Positions 1-10,035 of a stretch of DNA of 64,000 nucleotides are shown piece by piece. The notes under the pieces are model-generated. The model was given only the letters and a program-made list of their open reading frames with translations, was not told where the DNA came from and ran no database searches. Location: positions 1 to 64,000 of the forward strand of contig JAFZWM010000008.1 in assembly GCA_017617315.1 (NCBI GenBank), read 5' to 3'. The DNA comes from Bacteroidaceae bacterium (GTDB lineage Bacteria > Bacteroidota > Bacteroidia > Bacteroidales > Bacteroidaceae). The position numbers and the translations under genes are program-made. Position 1 is the stretch's first letter, and each line of letters begins with the position of its first letter.

Positions 1-90
<90 letters not shown>

Positions 91-101
91 TTTTTTTCAG
101 G

Positions 102-139
102 AAGTCCTCCGCAGGCAAACGCTTGCGGAGGACTTTTTT
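102..139 (+). terminator. Rho-independent terminator of the rRNA operon
   Basis: A perfect 12-bp stem (AAGTCCTCCGCA, 102-113, with TGCGGAGGACTT, 124-135) and a 10-base loop are followed by a T run to 139. It directly follows the 5S rRNA and must end the rrn transcript. Confidence 0.92.
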
Positions 140-306
140 GTTTGTATAAATCAATCTGAAAAATCTCGATTTTTATATAAGAAAAGCGGGGAGTAATAGA
201 TGAATCTTTGGAGATGGGAAATTTGCTGATAAAAACGTGTTATTTCTGTTGTAAACGCGTGTGTTTATACTAATCTTTCGCCTTTATCTATTTTTCCTTA
301 AAACAA

Positions 307-337
307 TTTGTTGGGTTCGTAAATTTATATAAATTTG
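307..337 (+). promoter_or_regulatory. Bacteroidetes-type promoter of the PL9/lipid A deacylase pair
   Basis: TTTG at 307-310 and TAAATTTG at 330-337 are separated by 19 bases, matching the Bacteroidetes -33/-7 consensus. The start codon at 376 lies about 35 bases beyond the expected start of transcription. The stretch 140-300 holds no other recognisable signal. Confidence 0.65.
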
Positions 338-375
338 CAAACGAGCAAATAAGCTCTTTTCTAATATCCTTTAAA

Positions 376-1698
376 ATGCTAACCAAGGGTAACCTTATAA
401 AACTATTTACCTTTATTGTTTGCCTTGCTATCAGTCAGGCTTCTATTGGTAAGGATTTGTACATGTCGCCGACAGGCAGTGATACAAACAACGGATCTGC
501 ATCTAGCCCTGTGTACACAATCAGCAAGGCTCAGTCGTTGGCAGAACCGGGCGACGTGGTTCATATAAAGGCTGGGCATTACAAGTACGACAATTCTCAG
601 ATCACTGATACAATCAGTCCGTATGCCATTGCGTTTCATATGAAGAAGAGTGGAACCCCCGATAAGCATATCGTCTACAAGGGCGAGATTGTTGATGGCG
701 AGCGTCCTGTTCTTGATTTCTTCAATCTAAGACCTGACGGACAGCGTGTGGCTGCCTTTTGGCTAGACGGAAGCTATATCGAAATTCATAATATCGAGGT
801 CGTGCGCGTGCAAGTAACAATGACCGGGCACACTCAGTCGGAGTGCTTCAGGATTGTTAAGGGAAGCAATAATCTCATAAACAACGTATCGATGCACGAC
901 GGAATGGCTATTGGTGTCTACATTGTTCAGGGCTCAAATAATCTGATTCTGAATTGTGATGCCTACAACAACTATGATAAGGTTGGCGAGAACGGAACAG
1001 GCGGCAACGTCGATGGTTTTGGAGCGCATGTTCAGACCGAGAGTAGCGTTGGAAATGTATTCAGAGGTTGCAGGGCATGGCACAATAGCGACGACGGCTT
1101 TGATTTGATAAACTGCAAGGCTCCTGTTCTGATTGAGAATTGCTGGGCTTTTTTCAACGGTTATGCACCTGCGTCTTTCAACAAGAAGGGCGACGGCTCT
1201 GGATTCAAGTGCGGAGGCTATGGCATGCGCCAAAAGACCAGAAATCCGGCAGTTATACCTATGCATACGATAAAGAACTGCATCGCATATTTCAACAGAA
1301 ACAGAGGATTCTATTCGAACCATCATCTTGGCGGACTGAAATTCATAAACAATACGGCGTATTACAATCCTTATAACTTCCCGATGCCTAACAGAAAGTC
1401 GGTAGAAGAGCCTGTTGATGTGAATGGATATGGACATGTATTCGAGAATAACATCTCTTATCGTCCAAGAGTTCCGCGGCCGCTTATTAGCGAGGTCGAT
1501 TCAACTCTTTCAACATTCAAGAACAATACGTTCTTGTCAGACGGTCCTGATTTGACGGACAAGGACTTCGTAGGCCTTGAGGCGTATGAACTGACGTTGG
1601 ACAGAAAAGAGGACGGCAGTCTGCCAGATATTGAATTCTTAAAGTTAAAAGCCGACAGCTATTGGGGAAAGAAAAAAGTAGGATATCAATGGAAATAA
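376..1698 (+). CDS. Secreted pectate lyase, polysaccharide lyase family 9
   Basis: 440 residues. An N-terminal signal peptide (about residues 1-25, ending near QASIG) is followed by the DLYMSPTGSDTNNG opening typical of PL9 right-handed beta-helix enzymes, which cleave polygalacturonate by beta-elimination with Ca2+. The Ca2+-binding region NSDDGFDL (Asp239, Asp240, Asp243) and the Asp of VDGF (213) are present. Lys278 in GSGFKCGG lines up with the catalytic Lys of Dickeya Pel9A, at the same distance from the Asp pair. Length fits the family. It has no SusC/D partners here and forms a two-gene unit with the lipid A deacylase-like gene immediately downstream, which is an odd pairing. The 376 start has the promoter at a sensible distance. 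The family assignment is firm; the activity is inferred. Confidence 0.87.
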   Translation: MLTKGNLIKLFTFIVCLAISQASIGKDLYMSPTGSDTNNGSASSPVYTISKAQSLAEPGDVVHIKAGHYKYDNSQITDTISPYAIAFHMKKSGTPDKHIVYKGEIVDGERPVLDFFNLRPDGQRVAAFWLDGSYIEIHNIEVVRVQVTMTGHTQSECFRIVKGSNNLINNVSMHDGMAIGVYIVQGSNNLILNCDAYNNYDKVGENGTGGNVDGFGAHVQTESSVGNVFRGCRAWHNSDDGFDLINCKAPVLIENCWAFFNGYAPASFNKKGDGSGFKCGGYGMRQKTRNPAVIPMHTIKNCIAYFNRNRGFYSNHHLGGLKFINNTAYYNPYNFPMPNRKSVEEPVDVNGYGHVFENNISYRPRVPRPLISEVDSTLSTFKNNTFLSDGPDLTDKDFVGLEAYELTLDRKEDGSLPDIEFLKLKADSYWGKKKVGYQWK

Positions 1699-1703
1699 GT
1701 CTC

Positions 1704-2966
1704 ATGAGAAAAAAATCAACATTACTATTTGTTTTAACGGTTATTCTTTTAATTGGAGGTGGAGATGTTTTTGCGGATAACGATAGTTTAAGAAACAACA
1801 AAAAGACTTATTTTATAGAGGCTGGCATGAATGCCGGAACGATACTGAAGTTCGACGATGAGGTTAAGCAATTTCTGCATGCGAATAAGCAGAACAGCTA
1901 TTTTCTGTCGTTGGGATACAGAACTTCGGTACGAGACACTTCATGGTCGGATTATGCCTACAACTATCCGACGTTGAGTGCAGGCATCGGCTTTGTTGAT
2001 GCACACAAGGTAAGAATGCTCAACGCGGAGAACAAGGCCGACTATCAGTCGAAGATGGGAAATGCCCTCTCGTTTACCATAGCCTTTCGCCGCCGCTTTT
2101 GGGAATGTGGCAATTTTAGTGCCGACTATGTTCTTGAAAACGGAATAGCATACAATTCACATTCGTATAATCCAAAGAACAATATCGACAATACGCTCAT
2201 CGGCTCGCGTTACAGCGTGTTTGTTGGTTTTGCCGCATATTTCAACTATCGTATTGACAGGTTTGAAATAGGCGTAGGACCGCAATTGAATCATCTTTCG
2301 AACGGCGGAACGGACAGACCGAACAAAGGCGCGAATATGTTTGGACTCGGCATGAAAGCCCGATATTATTGCGACGATTACGAGCGAGGCAGACAATGTT
2401 CAAAGCCGAATTACGACAGTTGGAAACCATATTTCTATCCTGATGTGTCGTTTGGCATCGGATTGAAGAGCCTGATAAGCGCGTATGAGCATCAGGAGGC
2501 AAAAAAGCCAGAAGAGAGAAACTACTCGAACTTTTCGATATATCCAACTTATAACGTATCAGTAGATTTGATGTACAAGTATACATTTAGGTATGCTGTT
2601 GGCTTGGGCGTTGATTGCTCGTATGCACCGTGCAACAACAAGATTAACGACATAGACCGCGCTACAGGAGTAGAGGGTATGGAGACATCTCCGTGGTATG
2701 TTGGCTTGTCGGCAAAGCACGAGGCATCTTACAAGAATCTTTCGGTTAATGTGGCACTGGGCTTCTATCTTCAGCATCAGACTGGATATTGGGAACACAA
2801 GTACGAGCAGTTCTATTACGAGTTTTTGGGCGTAAGATACAGAATTCCAAAGGCTGGCGGATTGTATGCCGGATATCATGTCAAGGCACATCTTGGCAAG
2901 GCCGATCAACTTGAATTCAGACTCGGAATGGAATTAGGAAAGCATAAAAATGACAAAAGACAATAA
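1704..2966 (+). CDS. Outer-membrane lipid A deacylase-like protein (PagL/acyloxyacyl hydrolase family)
   Basis: A predicted outer-membrane beta-barrel enzyme that would remove an acyl chain from lipid A. The start at 1704 gives MRKKSTLLFVLTVILL, a clean signal peptide ending near DVFA; the in-frame ATGs at 1662 and 1689 would overlap the upstream lyase and spoil the signal sequence. The family signature is HLSNGG followed by PNKGANMFGLG: the His and Ser (197 and 199 from the chosen start) correspond to the PagL catalytic pair. The 420-residue protein is longer than PagL (about 170), as is usual for the Bacteroidota members, with alternating hydrophobic strands to the C terminus. It lies 5 bases after the PL9 gene and shares its promoter. 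Confidence 0.75.
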   Translation: MRKKSTLLFVLTVILLIGGGDVFADNDSLRNNKKTYFIEAGMNAGTILKFDDEVKQFLHANKQNSYFLSLGYRTSVRDTSWSDYAYNYPTLSAGIGFVDAHKVRMLNAENKADYQSKMGNALSFTIAFRRRFWECGNFSADYVLENGIAYNSHSYNPKNNIDNTLIGSRYSVFVGFAAYFNYRIDRFEIGVGPQLNHLSNGGTDRPNKGANMFGLGMKARYYCDDYERGRQCSKPNYDSWKPYFYPDVSFGIGLKSLISAYEHQEAKKPEERNYSNFSIYPTYNVSVDLMYKYTFRYAVGLGVDCSYAPCNNKINDIDRATGVEGMETSPWYVGLSAKHEASYKNLSVNVALGFYLQHQTGYWEHKYEQFYYEFLGVRYRIPKAGGLYAGYHVKAHLGKADQLEFRLGMELGKHKNDKRQ

Positions 2967-3035
2967 TTTTTAAGCACTTATATGTTGTAAAATTATAATT
3001 TGTAAGATTTTTAAACAAAAAACTTATAGTTTTAT

Positions 3036-3066
3036 TTTGTTTGTTCGTCTGAAAAGCGTATCTTTG
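3036..3066 (+). promoter_or_regulatory. Promoter of the leucine operon
   Basis: TTTG at 3036-3039 and TATCTTTG at 3059-3066 with a 19-base gap: a near-perfect Bacteroidetes promoter. Transcription from here (about 3072) would include the leader peptide and attenuator before leuA. Confidence 0.8.
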
Positions 3067-3086
3067 CATCTGAAAAAAAGAAAATA

Positions 3087-3170
3087 ATGAATAATCATGC
3101 ACTACATATTATTTTGCTAAGCAATATTATTCTTCTGGCAAACGCTGGTGGAAGTGAGTATTGTGCATAA
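3087..3170 (+). CDS. leuL: Leucine operon leader peptide (Leu/Ile-rich)
   Basis: A 27-codon reading frame starts about 15 bases after the predicted transcription start. Nine of the 27 residues are Leu or Ile, in two tight blocks: HIILLS and NIILLA (residues 7-12 and 13-18). The frame ends in TAA inside the 5' half of the putative antiterminator region. The codons include rare-looking CTA, TTG and ATT repeats. A ribosome short of charged tRNA-Leu (or tRNA-Ile) would stall over these codons. The peptide itself probably has no function; its translation senses branched-chain amino acid supply. It is too short for standard gene finders. The symbol is by analogy with the enterobacterial leader. Confidence 0.78.
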   Translation: MNNHALHIILLSNIILLANAGGSEYCA

Positions 3171-3229
3171 TAGTGGTAGTAAAACCGATAGAAAGCCTTT
3201 CTCACTTCCGTTGTGCGAAAGGCTTTTTT
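3150..3229 (+). promoter_or_regulatory. Ribosome-mediated transcription attenuator of the leu operon
   Basis: GGAAGTGAG (3150-3158), inside the leader frame just after the Leu/Ile codons, is perfectly complementary to CTCACTTCC (3201-3209). The latter begins at the last base of the 5' arm of the terminator and fills its loop. A ribosome stalled on the codons at 3126-3137 would leave 3150-3158 free to pair; a ribosome reaching the stop codon (3168) would cover it and let the terminator form. The overlap of the two pairings is one base plus the loop, so exclusion could be steric rather than the textbook arm-sharing type. Confidence 0.7.
3192..3229 (+). terminator. Attenuator terminator upstream of leuA
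   Basis: A perfect 10-bp stem (AAAGCCTTTC, 3192-3201, with GAAAGGCTTT, 3217-3226) and a 15-base loop continue into a T run to 3229. It lies 47 bases before leuA and after no complete gene, so it can only serve as a conditional terminator. Confidence 0.83.
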
Positions 3230-3276
3230 GGTGAATGATTCTTCTGGTTGAAAACGTTTTGTAAAACTTAATTCAT

Positions 3277-4779
3277 ATGAGCGACAGATTATTTATTTTT
3301 GATACCACTTTGCGCGATGGCGAGCAGGTGCCGGGATGTCAGCTTAACACTGTTGAAAAAATACAGGTCGCAAAGCAACTTGAGGCTTTGGGCGTAGATG
3401 TTATTGAGGCTGGATTCCCAATTTCGAGTCCGGGCGACTTCAATTCGGTTATAGAAATATCAAAGGCTGTTACATGGCCTACAATCTGCGCACTTACACG
3501 TGCCGTAGAGAAGGATATTGAGGTTGCTGCCGATGCCCTGAAGTATGCAAAGCGCAAGAGAATACACACGGGTATCGGAACTTCTGAGTCTCATATAAAG
3601 TACAAGTTCAACTCAACTCCCGAGGAGATTATAGAGCGTGCCGTTGCTGCCGTTAAGTATGCAAAGAGATTCGTTGAAGACGTAGAGTTCTATGCCGAGG
3701 ATGCCGGCCGTACCGACAACGAATATCTGGCTCGCGTAGTCGAGGCGGTAGTTAAGGCGGGAGCAACCGTGGTGAATATCCCGGATACGACAGGATTCCG
3801 AATTCCGTTCGAGTACGGAAACAAGATAAAGTATCTGATGGAGCATGTTGACGGATTGTCTTCGGGAAAAGCAATACTTTCGACTCATTGCCACAACGAT
3901 TTGGGAATGGCAACAGCCAACACCGTGGCAGGCGCGCTGAACGGCGCCCGTCAAGTTGAGGTAACAATCAACGGAATTGGCGAGCGCGCAGGTAACACTT
4001 CTTTGGAGGAGGTTGCTATGATTTTCAAGACACATCCAGACCTCGGATTGGAGACAAACATCAACACTACAAAGATATATCAGACAAGCCGAATGGTTTC
4101 GAGCTTGATGAACATGCCTGTTCAGGCAAACAAGGCGATTGTTGGAAAGAATGCGTTTGCACATTCTTCGGGCATTCATCAGGACGGCGTGCTGAAAAAT
4201 GCCAAGACTTACGAGATTATGGATCCGAAGGACGTTGGCATCAACGACAACGCAATCGTTCTTACTGCCCGCAGCGGTAGAGCCGCTCTGAAGCATCGTC
4301 TTTCTGTTCTTGGCGTTGAGCTCGACGGCGAGAAACTCGACAGGACATATCAGGAGTTCCTGAAGCTTGCCGACAAGAAGAAAGAGGTGAACGACGACGA
4401 CATCCTGATGCTGGCTGGTGCCGACAGGGCAATGTCGCACAGCATCAAGCTCGACTTCCTGCAAGTTACAAGCGGAATGGGAACTCGCCCGGTTGCAAGC
4501 ATCGGTCTTGACATCGCTGGCGAGAAGTTCGAGGCGGCTGCAACAGGAAACGGTCCGGTTGATGCAGCAATCAAGGCTCTGAAGAATATCATTAAGAGAG
4601 AAATGGTTCTGAAGGAATTCACCATTCAAGCGATAAACAAGGGCAGCGACGATGTGGGCAAGGTTCACATGCAGGTTGAATATGACGGCATGATGTACTA
4701 CGGATTCGGCGCAAACACCGATATCGTTACGGCATCTGTCGAGGCATACATCGACTGTATCAACAAATTCAGAAAATAA
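3277..4779 (+). CDS. leuA: 2-isopropylmalate synthase
   Basis: Catalyses the first committed step of leucine synthesis: acetyl-CoA plus 2-oxoisovalerate to 2-isopropylmalate. 500 residues, standard for the family. [10 protein letters not shown] (residues 8-17) opens the TIM-barrel catalytic domain; [11 protein letters not shown] carries the metal-binding His pair, and [14 protein letters not shown] the glycine loop. HSSGIHQDG marks the linker, and the C-terminal third has the alpha/beta fold of the leucine-binding regulatory domain. It is the first gene of the leu operon after the attenuator; leuC follows after 29 bases. Confidence 0.96.
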   Translation: MSDRLFIFDTTLRDGEQVPGCQLNTVEKIQVAKQLEALGVDVIEAGFPISSPGDFNSVIEISKAVTWPTICALTRAVEKDIEVAADALKYAKRKRIHTGIGTSESHIKYKFNSTPEEIIERAVAAVKYAKRFVEDVEFYAEDAGRTDNEYLARVVEAVVKAGATVVNIPDTTGFRIPFEYGNKIKYLMEHVDGLSSGKAILSTHCHNDLGMATANTVAGALNGARQVEVTINGIGERAGNTSLEEVAMIFKTHPDLGLETNINTTKIYQTSRMVSSLMNMPVQANKAIVGKNAFAHSSGIHQDGVLKNAKTYEIMDPKDVGINDNAIVLTARSGRAALKHRLSVLGVELDGEKLDRTYQEFLKLADKKKEVNDDDILMLAGADRAMSHSIKLDFLQVTSGMGTRPVASIGLDIAGEKFEAAATGNGPVDAAIKALKNIIKREMVLKEFTIQAINKGSDDVGKVHMQVEYDGMMYYGFGANTDIVTASVEAYIDCINKFRK

Positions 4780-4808
4780 TACAAGAGAATAAAATAAACA
4801 ACGAAATA

Positions 4809-6200
4809 ATGGCTAATACTTTATTTGACAAGATTTGGGACAAGCATGTAGTGCAGACTGTTGAGGACGGCCCTACACAGCTTTACATTGACAGACTGTA
4901 CTGTCATGAGGTTACAACTCCACAGGCATTCGATACATTGCGCGACAAGGGCATTAAGGTTTTCCGCCCAGACCACATTTACGCAATGCCTGACCATAAC
5001 ACGCCTTCTGACCAGCAGGAGGTGATAAACGACCCTATCGGCCGTAAGCAGGTTGAGACTCTGAAGAAGAACTGCGAGGAGTTCGGCATCACACACTTTA
5101 CAATGGGAACGAAGGATAACGGTATCATTCATGTTGTAGGTCCAGAGAAGGGACTTTCTCTACCGGGCATGACTATTGTCTGCGGCGACTCTCACACTTC
5201 AACTCACGGAGCTGTTGGTGCTCTTGCTATGGGTATCGGTACAAGCGAGGTTGCCGAGGTTCTTGCAAGCCAGACAATCCTTCAGTCTAAGCCAAAGACA
5301 ATGCGCATTAACATTGAGGGCGAGTTGCAGCCGGGCGTTACTGCCAAGGATGTTGCTCTTTATATCATGGCTCAGATGACAACATCTGGTGCAACCGGCT
5401 ATGTTGTTGAGTATGCCGGTTCGGTAATTCGCAACATGTCAATGGAAGGTCGTCTCACTTTGTCAAACCTTTCTATCGAGATGGGTAGCCGTGCTGGTAT
5501 CATTGCTCCAGACGAGACGACGTTCGCATATCTCAAGGGCAGAGAGTACGCTCCAAAGGGCGAGGCTTGGGACAAGGCCGTTGAGGAATGGAAGAAGTTG
5601 AAGAGCGAAGACAACGCTGTATTCGACAAAGAAGTTACTTACAATGCAGCAGACATCGCTCCACGCATTACTTACGGAACAAATCCGGGCGCAGGTATTG
5701 CCATCGACGGCAACATTCCTACTCTCGAGAGCATTCCGGAGGCTGAAAGAGCAGGATTCTTGAGTCAGCTTGAGTATATGCAGTTCAATCCGGGTGAGAA
5801 ACTCGAAGGCCATCCTGTTGACTATGTATTCCTTGGTGCATGTACAAACGGCCGTATCGAGGATTTCCGCGCATTTGCAAGCATCGTTAAGGGCAAGAAG
5901 AAAGCCGACAATGTTGTTGCATGGCTTGTTCCGGGCTCATGGCTCGTTCGCAAGCAGATTGTAGAAGAGGGCATCGACAAGATTCTTGAGGAGGCTGGCT
6001 TTGAACTGCGTCTTCCATCATGTTCATCATGTCTTGCCATGAACCCAGACAAGGTTCCTGCAGGCAAGTTGTCAATCTCTACAAGCAACCGTAACTTTGT
6101 TGGTCGTCAGGGACCGGGCGCAAGAACCGTTCTTTGCTCACCACTTGTGGCAGCTGCGAGTGCAATAACAGGAGTAATCACCGATCCAAGAAAACTTTAA
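4809..6200 (+). CDS. leuC: 3-isopropylmalate dehydratase, large subunit
   Basis: With LeuD it isomerises 2- to 3-isopropylmalate through an aconitase-type [4Fe-4S] cluster. 463 residues. [19 protein letters not shown] is the aconitase signature; the three cluster cysteines are seen in GACTNGR (about residue 344) and in [12 protein letters not shown] (about 404-407). The gene sits 6 bases before leuD in the same operon. Confidence 0.96.
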   Translation: MANTLFDKIWDKHVVQTVEDGPTQLYIDRLYCHEVTTPQAFDTLRDKGIKVFRPDHIYAMPDHNTPSDQQEVINDPIGRKQVETLKKNCEEFGITHFTMGTKDNGIIHVVGPEKGLSLPGMTIVCGDSHTSTHGAVGALAMGIGTSEVAEVLASQTILQSKPKTMRINIEGELQPGVTAKDVALYIMAQMTTSGATGYVVEYAGSVIRNMSMEGRLTLSNLSIEMGSRAGIIAPDETTFAYLKGREYAPKGEAWDKAVEEWKKLKSEDNAVFDKEVTYNAADIAPRITYGTNPGAGIAIDGNIPTLESIPEAERAGFLSQLEYMQFNPGEKLEGHPVDYVFLGACTNGRIEDFRAFASIVKGKKKADNVVAWLVPGSWLVRKQIVEEGIDKILEEAGFELRLPSCSSCLAMNPDKVPAGKLSISTSNRNFVGRQGPGARTVLCSPLVAAASAITGVITDPRKL

Positions 6201-6206
6201 TTAAAG

Positions 6207-6824
6207 ATGAAAGCAAAATTCAATATCATACAGTCAACTTGTATTCCAATCGAGATAGACAATTGTAATACAGACCTTATAATCCCGGCACGCTATCTGG
6301 CATCGACTACACGCGACCCTAAGTTCTTTGGCGATGCCTTCATGCACGATTTGCGCTACGATGCGAACGACAAGCCGGTTGCCGACTTCGTTTTGAATCA
6401 GCCAGACTTCAGCGAGGCACCTCGCGAGGGCGTTCATGAAATCATCATCGGCGGCCAGAACTGGGGCTCGGGAAGTTCGCGCGAGCATGCAGCATGGGCT
6501 ATTGCCGGCTACGGAGTTCGTGTGGTTATATCTTCATCTTTTGCCGATATCCACCGCAACAACCTTCTCAACTGCTTCGTTCTTCCTGTAATTGTAAGCA
6601 AGGAGTTCCAGACAGAACTCTTCGCAACGGTAAAGGCAAATCCGAAGGCTGAGGTAAAGGTAGATGTGCCTAACCAGACTGTAACAAACCTTTCGACAGG
6701 CAAGAGCGAGAAATTCGACATCAACGCTTACAAGAAGTATTGCCTGATGAATGCCCTCGACGATATCGACTTCCTTCTTGAAAACAAGGACAAGATTGAG
6801 GCTTGGGAGCTGAAGAATGCTTAA
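6207..6824 (+). CDS. leuD: 3-isopropylmalate dehydratase, small subunit
   Basis: The swivel-domain partner of LeuC. 205 residues, with the diagnostic GGQNWGSGSSREHAAWA loop at about residues 76-92 and CIPIEIDNCNTDLIIPARYL at the N terminus. It is separated by 6 bases from leuC and 7 bases from the next gene, so translation is probably coupled. Confidence 0.96.
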   Translation: MKAKFNIIQSTCIPIEIDNCNTDLIIPARYLASTTRDPKFFGDAFMHDLRYDANDKPVADFVLNQPDFSEAPREGVHEIIIGGQNWGSGSSREHAAWAIAGYGVRVVISSSFADIHRNNLLNCFVLPVIVSKEFQTELFATVKANPKAEVKVDVPNQTVTNLSTGKSEKFDINAYKKYCLMNALDDIDFLLENKDKIEAWELKNA

Positions 6825-6831
6825 TTAGTTT

Positions 6832-8376
6832 ATGGAGAAACAGAGACAAGTACGCATTGAGATAATGGACACGACACTCCGCGATGGCGAACAGACCAGC
6901 GGAGTGTCTTTCGTGCCCCACGAAAAACTTATCATAGCCCGAACTCTGCTTAACGACCTTAAGGTTGATCGCATTGAGGTGGCCTCGGCCCGCGTCTCGT
7001 CGGGCGAGAAAGAGGCGGTTAAGCGCATCTGCCAGTGGGCGGACAAGGCTGGGATGATTGACCGCGTTGAGGTGCTTGGCTTTGTTGACGGAACAACGTC
7101 GCTCGACTGGATTAACGAGGTTGGATGCAAGTGCATCAATCTGCTGTGCAAAGGCTCGCTCAGACATTGCACCCAGCAGCTGAAGAAAACTCCCGAAGAG
7201 CATCTTGCCGACATCCGGAACTCGCTCGAGTATGCAAAGAAACTCGGCATCTCGGTAAACGTGTATCTCGAAGACTGGAGCAACGGCATGAAGGACTCTC
7301 CAGAATACGTTTTCCAGATTGTTGATGCTCTGAAAGATTCGGGCATTAAGCGATATATGCTTCCCGACACGCTCGGAGTGCTCAATCCGCTTTCGTGCCT
7401 TGAATACATGCGAAAGATGGTGAAACGCTATCCCGACTTGCATTTCGATTTTCATGCGCACAACGATTACGACCTTGCAATCTCGAACGTGCTGTCTGCC
7501 GTGCTGAGCGGATGCAAGGGAATCCACACCGCCGTCAATGGACTTGGCGAGCGCGCCGGAAATGCTCCTCTGGCAAGCGTTCAGGCTATACTGAAAGACC
7601 ATTTTAATGCCGAGACGAGCATCGACGAGAGCAAGCTGAACGAGGCAAGCCGACTGGTTGAGAGCTATTCGGGCATCATCATTCCGCCAAACAAGCCGAT
7701 TGTGGGCGAGAGCGTGTTTACGCAGGTGGCAGGCGTTCATGCCGATGGCGACAACAAGGACAATCTTTATTGCAACGACCTTCTTCCCGAGCGATTTGGC
7801 AGAAAGCGCGAGTATGCGCTCGGCAAGAGTAGCGGAAAGGCAAACATCCTGAAGAATCTTGAGGAACTAGGAATGGAACTCACGCCAGAGCAGACACGCA
7901 AGGTTACACAGCGAATCATAGAGCTTGGCGACAAGAAACAGCAGGTTACGCAAGACGATCTTCCGTACATTGTAAACGATGTGCTGAAGCATGATGCCCC
8001 AGACGAGAACATCAAGCTACTCAGCTATGTTGTTACAACCGCCTACGGCCTGAAGCCGATGGCAAGCGTAAAACTCGAGATAAACGGTGAGACATATGAG
8101 GAGAATGCGAGCGGCGACGGTCAGTTCGACGCCTTTGTCCGTGCCGTGCGCCACATCTACAAAAACAAGCTCGAGCGCAAGTTCCCTTGGCTCACCAACT
8201 ATCAGGTAAACATTCCGCCGGGCGGACGAACCGATGCCTTTGTGCAGACAACCATCGGCTGGACGTTCGAGGGCAAGGAGTTCAAGACGCGCGGTCTTGA
8301 TGCCGACCAGACAGAGGCGGCTATCAAGGCAACGATAAAGATGCTCAATCTTCTTGAAGACAAAGATAAAAAGTAA
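6832..8376 (+). CDS. LeuA-family acyltransferase, candidate (R)-citramalate synthase
   Basis: 514 residues of the DRE-TIM metallolyase family, clearly a paralogue and not a duplicate of leuA. The catalytic opening [16 protein letters not shown], the metal pair in [11 protein letters not shown] and the loop [15 protein letters not shown] are intact, and a C-terminal regulatory domain is present. [21 protein letters not shown] replaces the HQDG region of LeuA. Known relatives condense acetyl-CoA with pyruvate (citramalate synthase, feeding isoleucine synthesis) or with other 2-oxo acids. LeuC, LeuD and LeuB can process citramalate, which would explain its place between leuD and leuB. Substrate choice cannot be read from the sequence here; a second isopropylmalate synthase is the alternative. 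Confidence 0.8.
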   Translation: MEKQRQVRIEIMDTTLRDGEQTSGVSFVPHEKLIIARTLLNDLKVDRIEVASARVSSGEKEAVKRICQWADKAGMIDRVEVLGFVDGTTSLDWINEVGCKCINLLCKGSLRHCTQQLKKTPEEHLADIRNSLEYAKKLGISVNVYLEDWSNGMKDSPEYVFQIVDALKDSGIKRYMLPDTLGVLNPLSCLEYMRKMVKRYPDLHFDFHAHNDYDLAISNVLSAVLSGCKGIHTAVNGLGERAGNAPLASVQAILKDHFNAETSIDESKLNEASRLVESYSGIIIPPNKPIVGESVFTQVAGVHADGDNKDNLYCNDLLPERFGRKREYALGKSSGKANILKNLEELGMELTPEQTRKVTQRIIELGDKKQQVTQDDLPYIVNDVLKHDAPDENIKLLSYVVTTAYGLKPMASVKLEINGETYEENASGDGQFDAFVRAVRHIYKNKLERKFPWLTNYQVNIPPGGRTDAFVQTTIGWTFEGKEFKTRGLDADQTEAAIKATIKMLNLLEDKDKK

Positions 8377-8396
8377 CGATAAAAAATATAGACACA

Positions 8397-9476
8397 ATGG
8401 AATTAAAGATTGCTGTATTGGCCGGTGATGGTATCGGTCCAGAGATTATGGAGCAGGGCGTGGCTGTAATGTCGGCCGTTGCCGAGAAGTTCGGACACAA
8501 GGTTTCGTACAAGGAGGCTCTTTGCGGTGCTCACGCTATCGACGAGGTGGGCGACCCTTTCCCTGAAGAGACATTCAAAGTGTGCGAAGAGGCTGATGCC
8601 GTTCTTTTTGCAAGCGTTGGCGACCCTAAGTTCGACAACAACCCAACAGCAAAGGTGCGTCCAGAGCAGGGCTTGCTTGCAATGCGCAAGAAACTCGGTT
8701 TGTTTGCAAACATCCGTCCTGTAACAACATTCGACTGCTTGGTTCACAAATCACCGCTTAAGGACGAGATTGTACGCGGTGCCGATTTCATCTGCATCCG
8801 CGAGCTTACCGGCGGTATGTACTTCGGAAAGAAGCAGGAGCCATCAGTAAATGCCGATGGTGTTGAGGATGCTCTCGATACAAACTATTACAGCCGTCCA
8901 GAGGTTGAACGAATCCTGAAGGTTGGCTATCAGTACGCTCGCCAGCGCAGAAAGCACCTTACAGTTGTCGACAAGGCAAACGTTCTTGCATCAAGCCGTT
9001 TGTGGCGCAAGGTTGCGCAGGAACTCGCTCCTCAGTATCCTGATGTAACAACAGACTTCATGTATGTTGACAACGCGGCAATGCGTATGATTCAGGAGCC
9101 AAAGTTCTTCGACGTAATGGTTACTGAGAATACATTCGGCGACATCCTTACAGACGAGGGCTCATGCATCACAGGCTCAATGGGATTGCTTCCTTCTGCA
9201 TCAACAGGTTCGTCAACTCCTGTGTTCGAGCCAATCCACGGCTCATGGCCACAGGGCAAGGGCTTGAACATCGCAAATCCATTGGCTCAGATTCTTTCTG
9301 TTGCCATGTTGTACGAGTATTTCGACCTCAAGGAAGAGGGCGCGCTTATCCGCAAGGCTGTCGATGCGTCTCTCGATCAGAACGTCCGCACTCCTGAGAT
9401 TCAGGTTGAGGGCGGTGCTAAGTACGGCACTAAGGAAGTCGGCGCATGGATTGTCGATTTCATCAAGAAAGCATAA
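8397..9476 (+). CDS. leuB: 3-isopropylmalate dehydrogenase
   Basis: Oxidises and decarboxylates 3-isopropylmalate (or methylmalate) with NAD+. 359 residues. The beta-decarboxylating dehydrogenase features are seen: [10 protein letters not shown] at the N terminus, [14 protein letters not shown] in the middle, and the motif [11 protein letters not shown]...[14 protein letters not shown] near residues 222-255 carrying the metal-binding Asp residues. Last gene of the leu operon; a strong terminator follows. Confidence 0.96.
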   Translation: MELKIAVLAGDGIGPEIMEQGVAVMSAVAEKFGHKVSYKEALCGAHAIDEVGDPFPEETFKVCEEADAVLFASVGDPKFDNNPTAKVRPEQGLLAMRKKLGLFANIRPVTTFDCLVHKSPLKDEIVRGADFICIRELTGGMYFGKKQEPSVNADGVEDALDTNYYSRPEVERILKVGYQYARQRRKHLTVVDKANVLASSRLWRKVAQELAPQYPDVTTDFMYVDNAAMRMIQEPKFFDVMVTENTFGDILTDEGSCITGSMGLLPSASTGSSTPVFEPIHGSWPQGKGLNIANPLAQILSVAMLYEYFDLKEEGALIRKAVDASLDQNVRTPEIQVEGGAKYGTKEVGAWIVDFIKKA

Positions 9477-9496
9477 TTTTTTTATGACAAACTATA

Positions 9497-9531
9497 AGAG
9501 TGCGAATTCTTCGGAGTTCGCATTCTTTTTT
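9497..9531 (+). terminator. Terminator of the leu operon
   Basis: Stem 9497-9509 / 9514-9527 (AGTGCGAATTC side with GAGTTCGCATT side, including G-U pairs) is closed by a C(UUCG)G tetraloop and runs into Ts to 9531. Confidence 0.9.
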
Positions 9532-9547
9532 TCTTAAAACTTATACA

Positions 9548-9905
9548 ATGAAACGTTTAATGCTTTTCGCCGCAGGCATATTCTTTTTACTAAATACTAA
9601 TGCTCAGAAGAACAGAAACTAGGATTCGTTGGCATTGGCACATTATTCCATTTATTTTGTTGGTGGAAGTTTCGTTAGATGATTTGGACAAGATAGATGT
9701 TAATGACATAGAAAGTGTTGATGTAATAAAAGATACAGAAGAAAATAAAGTCGTTTATAATTTGTTGGCGCCACGCAAGGACGGAATCATAAGTATTAGG
9801 ACAAAATCTAAAGTCTTGCTAAAAGAGTGGCTGGCAGAGCAACAGAGTCTTGAAGAAAAGATGCTTCGTGAAGATTCAAAGAAAGGTCGCGTTATAATCA
9901 GATAG
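9548..9905 (+). pseudogene. Decayed exported protein with a TonB-plug-like segment
   Basis: ATG at 9548 opens a perfect signal peptide (MKRLMLFAAGIFFLLNTNAQ) that stops after 24 codons at an in-frame TAG. Changing that TAG to CAG would extend the frame to a TGA near 9680. A second frame then carries the rest: LDDLDKIDVNDIESVDVIKD followed by KDGIISIRTKSK, which resembles the end of TonB receptor plug domains (the 'NDIESIEVLKD...NGVIIITTK' pattern) as found in small plug-only proteins. At least one nonsense and one frameshift change separate the pieces. A sequencing error is possible but would need two events. Function, if any, unknown. Confidence 0.6.
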
Positions 9906-10035
9906 CACATTGTGTTCTTTTATGTTCCTTGATTTTTTCCATGTTGTCATGACATGCCGTAAGCATCTTCGGACAATAGTTGCAAATGATATGATTATTT
10001 TTGCATCTAAGAGCCGAAATGTTCGAACTTTTGTG

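Noticed and set aside
3613..4668. 351-codon antisense frame within leuA
   Set aside because: Mirror of the leuA reading frame; low-complexity Cys/His/Leu composition typical of antisense frames.
6721..7740. 339-codon open frame on the minus strand over leuD and the citramalate-synthase-like gene
   Set aside because: Long antisense frames arise here from the codon bias of the real genes; no domain or promoter supports it.
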